Of a stretch of 64,000 bases of DNA, positions 36,359-45,109 are shown in pieces. The stretch is from Mucilaginibacter defluvii (GTDB lineage: Bacteria; Bacteroidota; Bacteroidia; Sphingobacteriales; Sphingobacteriaceae): positions 797,074-861,073 of the forward strand of contig NZ_BAABJI010000004.1 in NCBI RefSeq assembly GCF_039543225.1, read 5' to 3'. The first letter of the stretch is position 1. Each line of letters begins with the position of its first letter. A program made the position numbers and the translations under genes. Under the pieces are notes generated by a model, which made no database searches, was not told the DNA's origin, and worked only from the letters and a program-made list of their open reading frames with translations.

Positions 36359-37699
36359 ATGTATAAAGTCAGGATACTATTTACGGCGGTATTGATGCTT
36401 GTGGCAACACAAGCTTTTTGCGCCGTGAGCAGTTTTTTGCAGCAGGATGAGGAGCACGGCAGTGGTGCCGAGCAGGAAGGCGAATTTACGTTTGAAGCAT
36501 CGCCTAAAAAGAAAGAAGGCATTTTTCAATCCGGCGAAAAAGTAGAGTATGAGCTGAAGATACATAATTCATACAATGTGGTACAGGAAGGTACGCTGAG
36601 CTATCTGGTAACTGATTTAAAGAATAAGGAGCTTGGCTCCAAATCAATGCCGGTAAAGCTGGGCAAACACGCCAACGGTAAATACTCATTCACGTTGCCG
36701 CAGCAAAAGGATCCGGGTTTCTACAAAGTATCATTCATGATCAACGTTACCGAGTATGACGATACGCTGCGCCGCGTTTATGGCTTTAACACGAAGGAGA
36801 TAAAATCGACAGCCCCTCGTCCTGTTGATTTTGATGATTTTTGGTCGGATGCCCGTGCGGAACTTAATGCCGTTAAACCCAACTTTAAAATAACCGAGCA
36901 GCCCGATATGGCACAGGGCGGCACGAGTGTTTATTTGGTTGAAGCACAATCATTAGGTAACCTTAAAGTGCGTGGCTGGCTTACTATGCCTAAAAACCTG
37001 AAAGCCGGTAAAAAGCTACCGGTGTGGCTGGTACTGCCGGGGTATGGCGGAACGGGCGTTAAGCCGATATTCGGCAATTCAGAACTGGCTATTCTCTCGT
37101 TCAACGTACGCGGGCAGGGTAACAGCCGTGATATTGTTCACCCCACTAAGGATGGTTACCTGACTACCGACATCGAAAATAAAAAGAAATACATTTACCG
37201 CGGCGCGATAATGGATTGCATCCGCGCGGTTGATTTTATATGCTCACGCCCGGAACTTGATTCAACCAACATCATTTGCTCAGGCGGTAGTATGGGTGGT
37301 TATTTAAGTATTGTTACCTGTAGTTTGGATAAGCGCATTAAGCTATGCTCGGCCAACAACCCCGTGTTTTGCGATTTCAGGGCGCTGCAGGGCAATCCCG
37401 ACTGGCCAATGAGCGCCATAGTGAAATATAGTAAAGACAAATACCTCCCGCTTAACAAGCTGCTGAATAACCTAGATTATTATGATTTGAAAAATTTTTC
37501 GGGCAATTTGAATTGTAAGGCGCTTATAGGGGTGAGTTTGCTGGATAACCTGGCGCCCCCATATAATGAGTATACCATGCTCAACAATATTAAATCGAAC
37601 CCCAAAGTGTTTGTTTACCCTGAATTGGCGCATGAGGTACCCCCATCGTTATTTACTTATTTAAGTAACTGGATGATGGATGAATTCGGAATTTTTTAA
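36359..37699 (+). CDS. Secreted acetylxylan-esterase-like alpha/beta hydrolase B
   Basis: The 446-residue relative of the esterase at 33305 has the same architecture: signal peptide (MYKVRILFTAVLMLVATQA), acidic linker EEHGSGAEQEGE, a beta-sandwich-like domain and a hydrolase domain. The nucleophile motif is GGSMGGYLS near residue 312, the acid is in SLLDNLAPPYNE near 395, and the His is in LAHEVPPS near 425. The change from GGSQGG to GGSMGG suggests a different substrate from its relative. It closes the esterase-barrel-barrel-esterase block and precedes the TPR gene by 36 bases. Confidence 0.88.
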   Translation: MYKVRILFTAVLMLVATQAFCAVSSFLQQDEEHGSGAEQEGEFTFEASPKKKEGIFQSGEKVEYELKIHNSYNVVQEGTLSYLVTDLKNKELGSKSMPVKLGKHANGKYSFTLPQQKDPGFYKVSFMINVTEYDDTLRRVYGFNTKEIKSTAPRPVDFDDFWSDARAELNAVKPNFKITEQPDMAQGGTSVYLVEAQSLGNLKVRGWLTMPKNLKAGKKLPVWLVLPGYGGTGVKPIFGNSELAILSFNVRGQGNSRDIVHPTKDGYLTTDIENKKKYIYRGAIMDCIRAVDFICSRPELDSTNIICSGGSMGGYLSIVTCSLDKRIKLCSANNPVFCDFRALQGNPDWPMSAIVKYSKDKYLPLNKLLNNLDYYDLKNFSGNLNCKALIGVSLLDNLAPPYNEYTMLNNIKSNPKVFVYPELAHEVPPSLFTYLSNWMMDEFGIF

Positions 37700-37735
37700 G
37701 ACTATTGTATCACCTAAACAGGTTTTGCATCATAT

Positions 37736-40069
37736 ATGAGATATTGTTTATTGTTGCTGTTATTTGTGTATGCTCCCTTCGCTTTCGCTCAAACGAGTAA
37801 TGCTTATGTGCAGCGCGGTAATGCCAAGGCCAATGCCGGTAACCAGCAGGGCGCGGTTGAGGAGTTCACCAAAGCCATAGAGGTAAATCCGAAAAACATC
37901 AATGCTTACTTTTACCGGGCCAATGCCAATGGCAACATGCAAAACTTTAAGGCCGCTATAGATGATTTTACCTCGGTGATAGAACTGAAGGACAATTACC
38001 CGAACGCTTATTTCTATCGGGCCAATGCGAAGAGCAACCTCAAACAATTCAAAGAAGCGATCGTCGATTTTGACAAGGCTGCGCTGCAAAACAGCCGTAA
38101 TGCTGATATTTTTCATTACCGCGCAAATGCCAAACTGAATATTGGCGATAATGCCGGCGCCATTACCGATTTTACCCGCGCCATCGGCATTAACCCTAAA
38201 AAGTACGAGCTGTTTGAGTACCGAGGCGTGGCCCGTGCCAACATCCGCGATTATAACGGCGCCGTGGCTGACTATACGCAATCCATCAAGCTTAACCCGC
38301 GTAATGCCGATGTATATTATTATCGCGCCAACGCAAAAAGTAACCTGGCTGATTTCAGGGGGGCGATAGCTGACTTTGACAAGGCCCTGCAACTTAACCC
38401 ACGCAATGCCGAAGCGTTTTATTATCGCGGCAATGCAAAAAGCAATATAAATGATAATAAAGGCGCAATTGATGATTATAACATGGCCATTAAGTTAAAC
38501 CCAAAGCTTACGGACCTGTACCATTATCTGGGCAATGCCCGCAGCAATAGTGCCGATAATAAAGGCGCCGTTGCCGATTATACCAAAGCTATTGAGCTTA
38601 ACCCGGTAAATGCCGAGCTATATTTGTACAGGGGCATAGCGTACAAAAATTTAAGCCAGGCTGATTCGGCCATGGAGGATATTAACCGGGCCATCCGCCT
38701 TAACCCTAAATATGCCGAGGCTTATCTCAACCGCGCATATCTGCATGTGGATAGTCAGCGGTACGAGGCCGCGGTGATGGATGCCGATAGTGGCTTGCTG
38801 TACAGCCCAAAGAATGATAATCTATTTGCACTGCGTGGTAAGGCTAAGTATTACCTAAAGGACACCACTGCCGCGCTGGAAGATATTAACAAGGCGCTTG
38901 AGCTGAATCCGCAAAGTGAAACCGCCTACAATACCCGCGCCGACCTTAAGGTTGACATGGGCCGGTATGCCGAAGCGATAAAGGATTACGACAAAATATT
39001 GGCCATCAACCCCGGCCGTACGGATATTTACACCAAGCGGGGCGATGCCAAAGCCGGAGCCGGTAATAACAAGGCGGCCATGCTCGATTATGAGAAAGCG
39101 TTGGAGCTTAACCCTAAAAATGAACAGGCTATACTCAATTTAGGTATAGCAAAAGATAAGCTAAGCGATTACAACGGAGCGCTTAAATTGTATAACGCCG
39201 GTATCACGATCAATCCGAAAAACAAGTTTTTTTACCTGCAAAGAGGTATTACCCGCAGTCATCTGGATGGATCACGGGTGGCGTTGCTTGATTTTGATAA
39301 GGCGATAGCTATTGATAGTAATTTTGCCGAGGCATACGGTAACCGTGGTTTAGAAAAACTGCGCGACCGTGATAGCGAGGGTGGCTGGATTGATTTGAAC
39401 CATGCCATACAGCTTAACCCCGCGCCTGAGAATTACCTGCTGCTGGGCGGCGCTAAAATGGAGCAGAAAGAGTACCAGGGCGCTTTGGATTATTACAGTT
39501 TGGCCATTGAAAAAGCCCCTCGTAACATTAAGGCTTACATGATGCGCGGTATAATAAAAAGCCTGCTGGCTGATACCGCTGGTTGTTTTGATGATTTTAA
39601 TACAGCTTTTAAAATTGAGCCGCAAAATGAGAATATCTATATTGAACGATCAAAAGCCCGCTTAAACCTGCGCGACTCAATAGCCGCTGTAAAGGATTGT
39701 AATACAGCCATTGATCTGAACGAGCAAAACGCGTCGGCATATTTGCAAAGGGGCATTGCTAAATTCGCGCTTAAAGATTCGCGCGGGGCTATACAGGATT
39801 ATACCGAGGCACTCCGCTTGCAGGATAATTTGAAACAGGCCTACATTCGCAGGGGCGAGGCTAAAGCCCGATTGCGCAACTATGTGGATGCCATTGCCGA
39901 TTATAATACGGCATTAACCTTTAACGATCGCGACAAGCAAGCTTACTACCTGCGTGGCCTGGCACGCATAGCGCAAAAGGAAAAAGACAGCGGCTGCCTT
40001 GACCTGAGCAAATCAGGCGAGCTGGGGCTTAAAGAAGCGTATGATGCCATACGTAAGTATTGCAACTAA
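37736..40069 (+). CDS. Secreted protein of about twenty TPR repeats
   Basis: The 777-residue protein has a Sec signal (MRYCLLLLLFVYAPFAFA, then QTSN). The remainder is an almost unbroken series of 34-residue TPR units with the consensus A(I/V)xDYxKAIxLNPxxAxxYYxRGxAKxxLxDxxGA. I count about twenty. The repeats near residues 60-300 are very regular; FYYRGNAKSN- and YYYRANAKSN-like elements recur. It would form a solenoid scaffold for protein binding in the periplasm. It is the last gene in the esterase operon, so it may hold that machinery together. Confidence 0.88.
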   Translation: MRYCLLLLLFVYAPFAFAQTSNAYVQRGNAKANAGNQQGAVEEFTKAIEVNPKNINAYFYRANANGNMQNFKAAIDDFTSVIELKDNYPNAYFYRANAKSNLKQFKEAIVDFDKAALQNSRNADIFHYRANAKLNIGDNAGAITDFTRAIGINPKKYELFEYRGVARANIRDYNGAVADYTQSIKLNPRNADVYYYRANAKSNLADFRGAIADFDKALQLNPRNAEAFYYRGNAKSNINDNKGAIDDYNMAIKLNPKLTDLYHYLGNARSNSADNKGAVADYTKAIELNPVNAELYLYRGIAYKNLSQADSAMEDINRAIRLNPKYAEAYLNRAYLHVDSQRYEAAVMDADSGLLYSPKNDNLFALRGKAKYYLKDTTAALEDINKALELNPQSETAYNTRADLKVDMGRYAEAIKDYDKILAINPGRTDIYTKRGDAKAGAGNNKAAMLDYEKALELNPKNEQAILNLGIAKDKLSDYNGALKLYNAGITINPKNKFFYLQRGITRSHLDGSRVALLDFDKAIAIDSNFAEAYGNRGLEKLRDRDSEGGWIDLNHAIQLNPAPENYLLLGGAKMEQKEYQGALDYYSLAIEKAPRNIKAYMMRGIIKSLLADTAGCFDDFNTAFKIEPQNENIYIERSKARLNLRDSIAAVKDCNTAIDLNEQNASAYLQRGIAKFALKDSRGAIQDYTEALRLQDNLKQAYIRRGEAKARLRNYVDAIADYNTALTFNDRDKQAYYLRGLARIAQKEKDSGCLDLSKSGELGLKEAYDAIRKYCN

Positions 40070-40099
40070 GCTGTCAATAGTTCAAAAGCAAAAATCTGA

Positions 40100-40318
40100 T
40101 TAAAATTCCTGACGAGCGCGCGCTATCATACGCTTGCGGTCGGTAACGTTTTTGTAGGGGAAAAGGTTATCAGCAATTAACGAATACAGCAACACATTTA
40201 CTGCCGGTATATAAAATACTGCCTGCACATCCGGGTGATCGCGATAGAAAACCACACACAGCAATATGCTTAAAAAAGCTACCGCCAGAAAGAAAAGGTA
40301 TTTTGCAAATCGCTTCAT
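40100..40318 (-). CDS. Small two-helix membrane protein
   Basis: The 72-residue protein starts MKRFAKYLFFLAVAFLSILLCVVF (helix 1) and continues with FYIPAVNVLLYSLIADNLF (helix 2), then a basic tail KNVTDRKRMIARARQEF that would be cytoplasmic. No family is recognised. It lies between the TPR gene (convergent) and the CarboxypepD_reg-like gene on the same strand, with an 83-base gap. Confidence 0.65.
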   Translation of the reverse strand: MKRFAKYLFFLAVAFLSILLCVVFYRDHPDVQAVFYIPAVNVLLYSLIADNLFPYKNVTDRKRMIARARQEF

Positions 40319-40401
40319 TAATTACGAGGGTGTAAAGATAAGTATAGGCGCTGATAATGAGAAAATAAATTGCTGAAATTATACTTTTTAGAGCATTTAT
40401 T

Positions 40402-41445
40402 TTAATCAATCGGCGGCTCATAATTTACGGGTAAAAGTTCGGCAACCCGTTGGGTGGCCCATATGCCCTCGTTTATCACACTGTGCGGATCGATGGATGC
40501 CTCGTGTTTCGGCGCCTCTTTTAGGTTCATGGCAAAAGCGTTGGCCTCGGTGTTGCGGCGTTTTTTATACATTACATACAGGCAATCTTTAAACTGCAAG
40601 GCAAACAGCGTACGCTGGTCGGTATGCTTAATATAATCGGTTACCTGTAAAGGTTGTTTTACGAGATATTGGATACGGCTGAAAATCCCTTTTCTGTTAG
40701 AGGTATCACGTACCAGCCTGAGTACTTCAAAGTTTTCATCGGCCAAACGGTTGCCAATGGCCGACCTTAAAAAGTGCACCTGCGAACCCAGGTATGCCTT
40801 TAACCGGTTTTTTTTCCATTTCTTTTTTTGCGATGGTGTGCCCTTCATATCTTCAAACAAAGTGGAGCCGCCATAAAAAAGCATTCTATGGCTCTGATCG
40901 AAATTAAACTCCTGTAGCAGATATTTAATGCGATAGCCTAACTCACTGTTTTCGATGATCAAAAAGTCATCAGTAGTGGCCTTTAATACGTGTTTGTTTT
41001 TGCTGTATTCCAAATTAAGTATTTCCGGGTTGAGTATTTTGCATTTAGATGCCAGTTTGGATGAACCTAAAAATTCCCGCTTAAAAACATCATACCGGGC
41101 AAACCAGTCAGCATCCGGCCGCACATTAACTTCTGACAGCACGATGGATTTAGGCAGCAGCTTTACGGTTTTTAGCTCAGCATAGTTATTTTCAATAAAT
41201 ACACTGCTCATGTAAGTTTCATAACCCACAGACGAGATAATCAGTTCGTACTTACCGCCTTTAACATTTTGCAAGGTAAAGGTACCATCGGCACTGCTTG
41301 CCGTACCAATAGTAGTGTTATTAAGCAAAACGCTGGCATTATTAATAGGCTTATTATCAATTGCATTAAGAACCCGTCCGCTGATTTTGTGTTGGGCTAT
41401 GCTGCTTAGTGGCAGAAGCAGAAAAAAGAGCAGCCAAAAACGCAT
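40402..41445 (-). CDS. Secreted protein with CarboxypepD_reg-like domain
   Basis: The 347-residue product has signal MRFWLLFFLLLPLSSIA, then a CarboxypepD_reg-like beta-sandwich from about residue 20 to 100 (ISGRVLNAIDNKPINNASVLLNN, GGKYELIISSVGYETY). The rest, about 110-347, resembles the DUF5686-type C-terminal region found in Bacteroidota secreted proteins, though I cannot confirm it. The gene is monocistronic. Function is unknown; a role at the outer membrane is likely from the signal and first domain. Confidence 0.75.
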   Translation of the reverse strand: MRFWLLFFLLLPLSSIAQHKISGRVLNAIDNKPINNASVLLNNTTIGTASSADGTFTLQNVKGGKYELIISSVGYETYMSSVFIENNYAELKTVKLLPKSIVLSEVNVRPDADWFARYDVFKREFLGSSKLASKCKILNPEILNLEYSKNKHVLKATTDDFLIIENSELGYRIKYLLQEFNFDQSHRMLFYGGSTLFEDMKGTPSQKKKWKKNRLKAYLGSQVHFLRSAIGNRLADENFEVLRLVRDTSNRKGIFSRIQYLVKQPLQVTDYIKHTDQRTLFALQFKDCLYVMYKKRRNTEANAFAMNLKEAPKHEASIDPHSVINEGIWATQRVAELLPVNYEPPID

Positions 41446-41564
41446 TTAACTAATTATTTAGTTATAAAGATAGCTAACAATTTACCATCTGCAAATAAAT
41501 TTTGCGGTAAAGCGTTAAACCTTTTGTGTGCCGATTGTTCTTACCCATATAAACACTTTACAAT

Positions 41565-41981
41565 ATGAAAAGAATTTTGACCCTCGCACTGCTGTTCAGC
41601 ATAGTACTATTGGCATCATCATGCAAAAAAGAAGTTACAGAAGTTATACAGCCTAATCAAACGGTTTTTAGAGAGGTAAGAGCCAGTGACTGGGTATTAA
41701 AAACTGACCAGCAAACAGGCGCTAAAACTTGGTCCGCAACTTTAGGTGTGAATCAGCTTGACGAATATATTCACGACAACGGAGGTGTGCTGGTTTACGC
41801 CAGTTTTGACAACGGTGTTTACGAACAAATACCGCAGGTTTATAACGGCATAGCATATAGCATGTCTTATGTTCCCCGAGCTATTCAGTTAGATGCTCAA
41901 TTATCAGATTACACAAATGATGACATTTCACAACCTGGCGATGTGTCTATCAAGATTGTTTTGATCGATTCAGTGCCGTAA
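41565..41981 (+). CDS. Hypothetical lipoprotein
   Basis: The 138-residue product starts MKRILTLALLFSIVLLASSCKK, a lipoprotein signal with lipobox LASSC. The mature part is short and beta-rich (WVLKTDQQTGAKTWSATLGVNQLDEYIHDNGGVLVYASFD), with no family recognised. It is followed after 19 bases by a hairpin terminator shared with the convergent terC gene. Confidence 0.75.
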   Translation: MKRILTLALLFSIVLLASSCKKEVTEVIQPNQTVFREVRASDWVLKTDQQTGAKTWSATLGVNQLDEYIHDNGGVLVYASFDNGVYEQIPQVYNGIAYSMSYVPRAIQLDAQLSDYTNDDISQPGDVSIKIVLIDSVP

Positions 41982-42000
41982 CTAAAAGATAGTTTAAATA

Positions 42001-42028
42001 AAAATGCTCCGCGAAAGCGGGGCATTTT
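42001..42028. terminator. Bidirectional terminator between a lipoprotein gene and terC
   Basis: A 12-bp stem (42001-42012 with 42017-42028, AAAATGCTCCGC/GCGGGGCATTTT, one wobble) with a GAAA loop. It is flanked by A/T runs on both sides and overlaps the terC stop region, so it can serve both genes. Confidence 0.8.
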
Positions 42029-43080
42029 TATTTATGGGCCACCTGTTTTTTAGGGAACATCAGCGATGCTACAATACTCACCATCAATATCCCAACTATA
42101 ACAAACAGCGAGTGCACGGTATCAAATCCCCATTCTTCGAAATAATGCCCGGCAAGCATTTTAATGCCGATAAATACCAGCAGCGCGGCCAGGCCAACTT
42201 TAAGATAGTGAAACTTATCAATAATGTTCACCAGCAAAAAGAACATGGAGCGCAAACCCAGTATGGCAAATATGTTGGAGAAGAAAACGATGTATGGGTC
42301 TTTGGTAACTGAAAATATCGCCGGGATGGAGTCGACCGCGAATATAACATCTGTAAATTCAATGATCAGTAATACCAGAAATAGGGGGGTGAGCAGCCGT
42401 TTGCCGTCGCGCTTTACAAAAAATCGGCCGCCCTCAAACTGTGGGTGTATGCCAAAAAACCTTGACGCGAATTTTACTACCTTATGGTTCTTCGGGTCTA
42501 TCTTTTCTTCCTGATTGCGGTTGATAAACATCGTAATGCCCGTGTAGATCAGAAACGCGCCGAAAATATACAATATCCAATGGAAGTTCTCTATCAGCGT
42601 AGCCCCTAAAAATATAAAGGCGAAACGCATTGCCACCGCGCCTAAAATGCCCCACAGCAGCACTTTATGATAATAACGCTCCTCTACGCCAAATGCCGAA
42701 AATATGAGCACCATTACAAAAATATTATCTACAGAAAGGGCGTACTCTACCACATAGCCTGTTATAAATTCAAGCCCCAGATTTTTGCAGTATAGGGCAA
42801 GGCTGCCCTCAAAATCAGCGGGATTTAATTTTAGTTTGTGCGCGTTTTCAAGGTTCTTTTTTTGTAATTCGGCAAAATTTTCAATGCCATGCAGCAGGTG
42901 CCCGTATTGGGTGATCAGCCAGTAAAAGCCCAGCGCCAAAATTATCCAGACACCGCTCATAATGGCGGCTTCGCGTGCGCTTACCGGTTTGTTCTTTTTT
43001 GCGAACAGGCCAAGGTCAATAGCAAGCATCAGCCCTATGAAAATTATAAAGCCAACAATAAAAATAAGCTCGTTTGCCAT
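42028..43080 (-). CDS. TerC-family integral membrane protein
   Basis: The 350-residue protein has about nine hydrophobic segments and the conserved acidic membrane motifs EYALSVDNIFVMVLIFSAF near residue 110 and FTDVIFAVDSIPAIFSVT near 235, typical of TerC. Recent work links the family to manganese or metal export that helps load secreted proteins; the tellurite-resistance name is historical. Its start codon overlaps the stop of the polyprenyl synthetase gene by one base (TAATG), so translation is probably coupled. It ends just before the shared terminator. Confidence 0.93.
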   Translation of the reverse strand: MANELIFIVGFIIFIGLMLAIDLGLFAKKNKPVSAREAAIMSGVWIILALGFYWLITQYGHLLHGIENFAELQKKNLENAHKLKLNPADFEGSLALYCKNLGLEFITGYVVEYALSVDNIFVMVLIFSAFGVEERYYHKVLLWGILGAVAMRFAFIFLGATLIENFHWILYIFGAFLIYTGITMFINRNQEEKIDPKNHKVVKFASRFFGIHPQFEGGRFFVKRDGKRLLTPLFLVLLIIEFTDVIFAVDSIPAIFSVTKDPYIVFFSNIFAILGLRSMFFLLVNIIDKFHYLKVGLAALLVFIGIKMLAGHYFEEWGFDTVHSLFVIVGILMVSIVASLMFPKKQVAHK

Positions 43081-44051
43081 TATTTGTTTCTTTCGGTGGT
43101 GTAGCGCACTAATTGTTCCAAACCGGTGCGGGCGTCGCCTTCGGGGAAGGTACGGAGTATATCAAACGCCTTTTCCTGGTATATTTTCATTTGCGTTTCG
43201 GCATACTCCAGTCCGCCGGCCTGTTTTACAAACGCAATTATCTGCATTATTTTCTCCGGCTCGTCGTTATGGTTCTTCACCAGGCTCATCATCCGCTTTT
43301 TTTGCGATGGCTCCGCGTTTTTGAGCGCGTATATCAGCGGCAGGGTTACTTTTTTCTCCTTAATATCAATGCCGAGGGGTTTGCCCACATCATCGGTGCC
43401 AAAATCAAACATATCATCCTTAATCTGGAAAGCTATACCGATGTTCTCGCCAAAGTCGTGCATTTTTTTAACCACCTCGTCGCTTGCCCCTGCCGAGGCC
43501 GCGCCACAGGCACAGCATGCAGCTATCAGCGAGGCCGTTTTTTGGCGGATCACCTCATAATAAACCGGTTCATCCACATCCATACGCCGCACCTTTTCAA
43601 CCTGCAAAAGTTCGCCCTCGCTCATTTGCTTTACTGCTTCAGATACGATTTTGAGCAACTTAAAATCATCGTTATCAATTGAGAGGAGTAGTCCTTTTGA
43701 AAGCAGGTAATCGCCCACCAAAACGGCGATCTTGTTTTTCCATAAAGCGTTGATGGAGAAAAAACCCCGGCGCTGGTAGGAGTTATCAACCACATCATCA
43801 TGCACTAATGTAGCGGTGTGCAAAAGCTCAACCAATGCCGCGCCACGATGGGTACTCTCGTTGATGCCGCCGCAAATGCTGGCCGAGAAAAAAACGAACA
43901 TAGGACGTATCTGCTTGCCTTTGCGCTTTACGATGTAATGGGTTATACGGTCAAGCAGGGGCACCGAGCTTTGCATAGATGCTTTAAACTTGGCCTCAAA
44001 CGCGTCAATATCGGCAGCGATAGGTCTTTTTATTTCGTTAATGCCGGGCAT
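43080..44051 (-). CDS. Polyprenyl (octaprenyl-type) diphosphate synthase
   Basis: The 323-residue all-trans prenyl transferase has both aspartate-rich motifs: LVHDDVVDNSYQRRG near residue 85 and FQIKDDMFDFGTDDVGKPLG near 215. KGKQIRPMFVFFSA near 45 carries the substrate-binding Lys/Arg. It elongates isoprenyl diphosphates, in this group for the menaquinone side chain. The first Asp motif is DDVVD, and chain length cannot be set from sequence alone. It overlaps terC by one base. Confidence 0.92.
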   Translation of the reverse strand: MPGINEIKRPIAADIDAFEAKFKASMQSSVPLLDRITHYIVKRKGKQIRPMFVFFSASICGGINESTHRGAALVELLHTATLVHDDVVDNSYQRRGFFSINALWKNKIAVLVGDYLLSKGLLLSIDNDDFKLLKIVSEAVKQMSEGELLQVEKVRRMDVDEPVYYEVIRQKTASLIAACCACGAASAGASDEVVKKMHDFGENIGIAFQIKDDMFDFGTDDVGKPLGIDIKEKKVTLPLIYALKNAEPSQKKRMMSLVKNHNDEPEKIMQIIAFVKQAGGLEYAETQMKIYQEKAFDILRTFPEGDARTGLEQLVRYTTERNK

Positions 44052-44159
44052 TCAAACTTTTGTACAGATGTATAATTAAAACGATAGCATAGCCTACCAG
44101 CAGGCAAACATAAGCTAAAAATAAGCGATATGCATCAGGCGGAAAAAAAATTTAGATAG

Positions 44160-44283
44160 TGATTAAACTTTTTTGCGGAACAACGATCAAACAAAGCGAA
44201 CGAGGATATAGTGGGTTTGAATTAGTTTACTTTTATGTTTATAGAGCGGAGCGAAATCGGTTAATGGTCGGTTTCGCTTTTTT
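44160..44283 (+). ncRNA. Possible small RNA ending in an orphan terminator
   Basis: A good hairpin AGCGAAATCG/CGGTTTCGCT (44250-44259 with 44269-44278) followed by TTTTTT lies on the + strand where no + strand gene ends. Transcription that stops here would have to begin in the intergenic space, so a small RNA of roughly 100 bases is possible. The start shown is a guess. Confidence 0.25.
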
Positions 44284-44334
44284 ATTTAAACATGCTTATA
44301 ATAATATTACCTTTGTTGCCTGCAATTAGAAAAC

Positions 44335-44422
44335 GGAGAGGTGTCTGAGTGGTCGAAAGAGCACGCCTGGAAAGTGTGTATACGTCAAAAGCGTATCGAG
44401 GGTTCGAATCCCTCCCTCTCCG
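44335..44422 (+). tRNA. tRNA-Ser (GGA anticodon)
   Basis: An 88-base cloverleaf with a long variable arm as expected for Ser. The acceptor GGAGAGG pairs with CCTCTCC. The anticodon loop CTGGAAA in stem CACGC/GTGTG gives GGA. The T arm is GAGGG TTCGAAT CCCTC. The discriminator is G and CCA is not encoded. Confidence 0.95.
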
Positions 44423-45109
44423 CAACTTAAAAGTATAAAATGCCTATTTGGTCACCTCATTGGCGTTTTTGACTGACCAGATGTGTATTGGTAGCAAATT
44501 TGGTAGCAATTATGAAAACACTGAGCACAAAAGCCTATCATATTATTTAGTTAGTAGCCCAGTGTGTGTACACCTTTCACCGCAGATTGTAGCGAAGTTT
44601 TCAATTCCTGCATATATCAATACACCGACTTTCGCATTGAGCTTTCGTTGTAAGTACAACTTCAAACCTGAAAGGCTGCCCCCTCTCCAAAACTACTGTG
44701 CGGAGACATCTTTTAGCTAAACTCCTGAAAGAGCGTCTACCCTTCAAACACATTATAGAATGTAGCCAGGCCTTTTTGTAAACGATAGGGCCAAACTTTC
44801 TTTGTCATGTATATCCCTTCCAGCCATCTAATCGAGCGATGATCTTTGGCCGTATTCTACAATATTTCTATCAAAAATGACGGAAATACTGAGTGTAATA
44901 CTGATAGTCAATATCATATAGATTACTTAAAAGTTAATGAATCAGGCATTGCTTTAAGGGTTGACCATCTTGATGATTATAACCCACCAAAACAATAAAC
45001 ACTTAAAAGCCGGAATTTTAAAGGAAGCGGCCTTTGAGTGTTTCTCGTTTTAAATCAGCGGAGAAGGGTATCTATCTTGATGGCTTCGGTTTTATCGTTT
45101 TTTAAACCG
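44423..45109. other. Gene-poor region after tRNA-Ser, possible integration scar
   Basis: No intact gene is visible in 687 bases. It contains a tandem direct repeat TTGGTAGCAA (44488-44497 and 44500-44509), a stop-interrupted frame starting MKTLSTKAYHII at 44511, an open fragment with no start codon at 44843-44998, and an imperfect hairpin (44997-45043). A second short minus-strand frame ends at 45055 with AIKIDTLLR. Together this looks like remains of an element that used the tRNA, though no integrase body is left. Confidence 0.4.
44843..44998 (+). pseudogene. Open fragment without start codon, possible gene tail
   Basis: A 51-codon frame opens right after a stop and ends at TAA 44996-44998, directly before a hairpin. 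It has no start codon and reads like a natural protein tail (YHIDYLKVNESGIALRVDHL). It may be the remaining C-terminus of a lost gene, or chance. Confidence 0.25.

Noticed and set aside
38000..39900. Repeated DNA inside the TPR gene as a possible tandem repeat or CRISPR-like array
   Set aside because: The repeats are 102-base coding units with varied sequence, explained by the 34-residue TPR motif.
44448..44720. A 90-codon open frame after tRNA-Ser
   Set aside because: No signal, domain or start context; its composition is like the surrounding scar and it overlaps another stopped frame.
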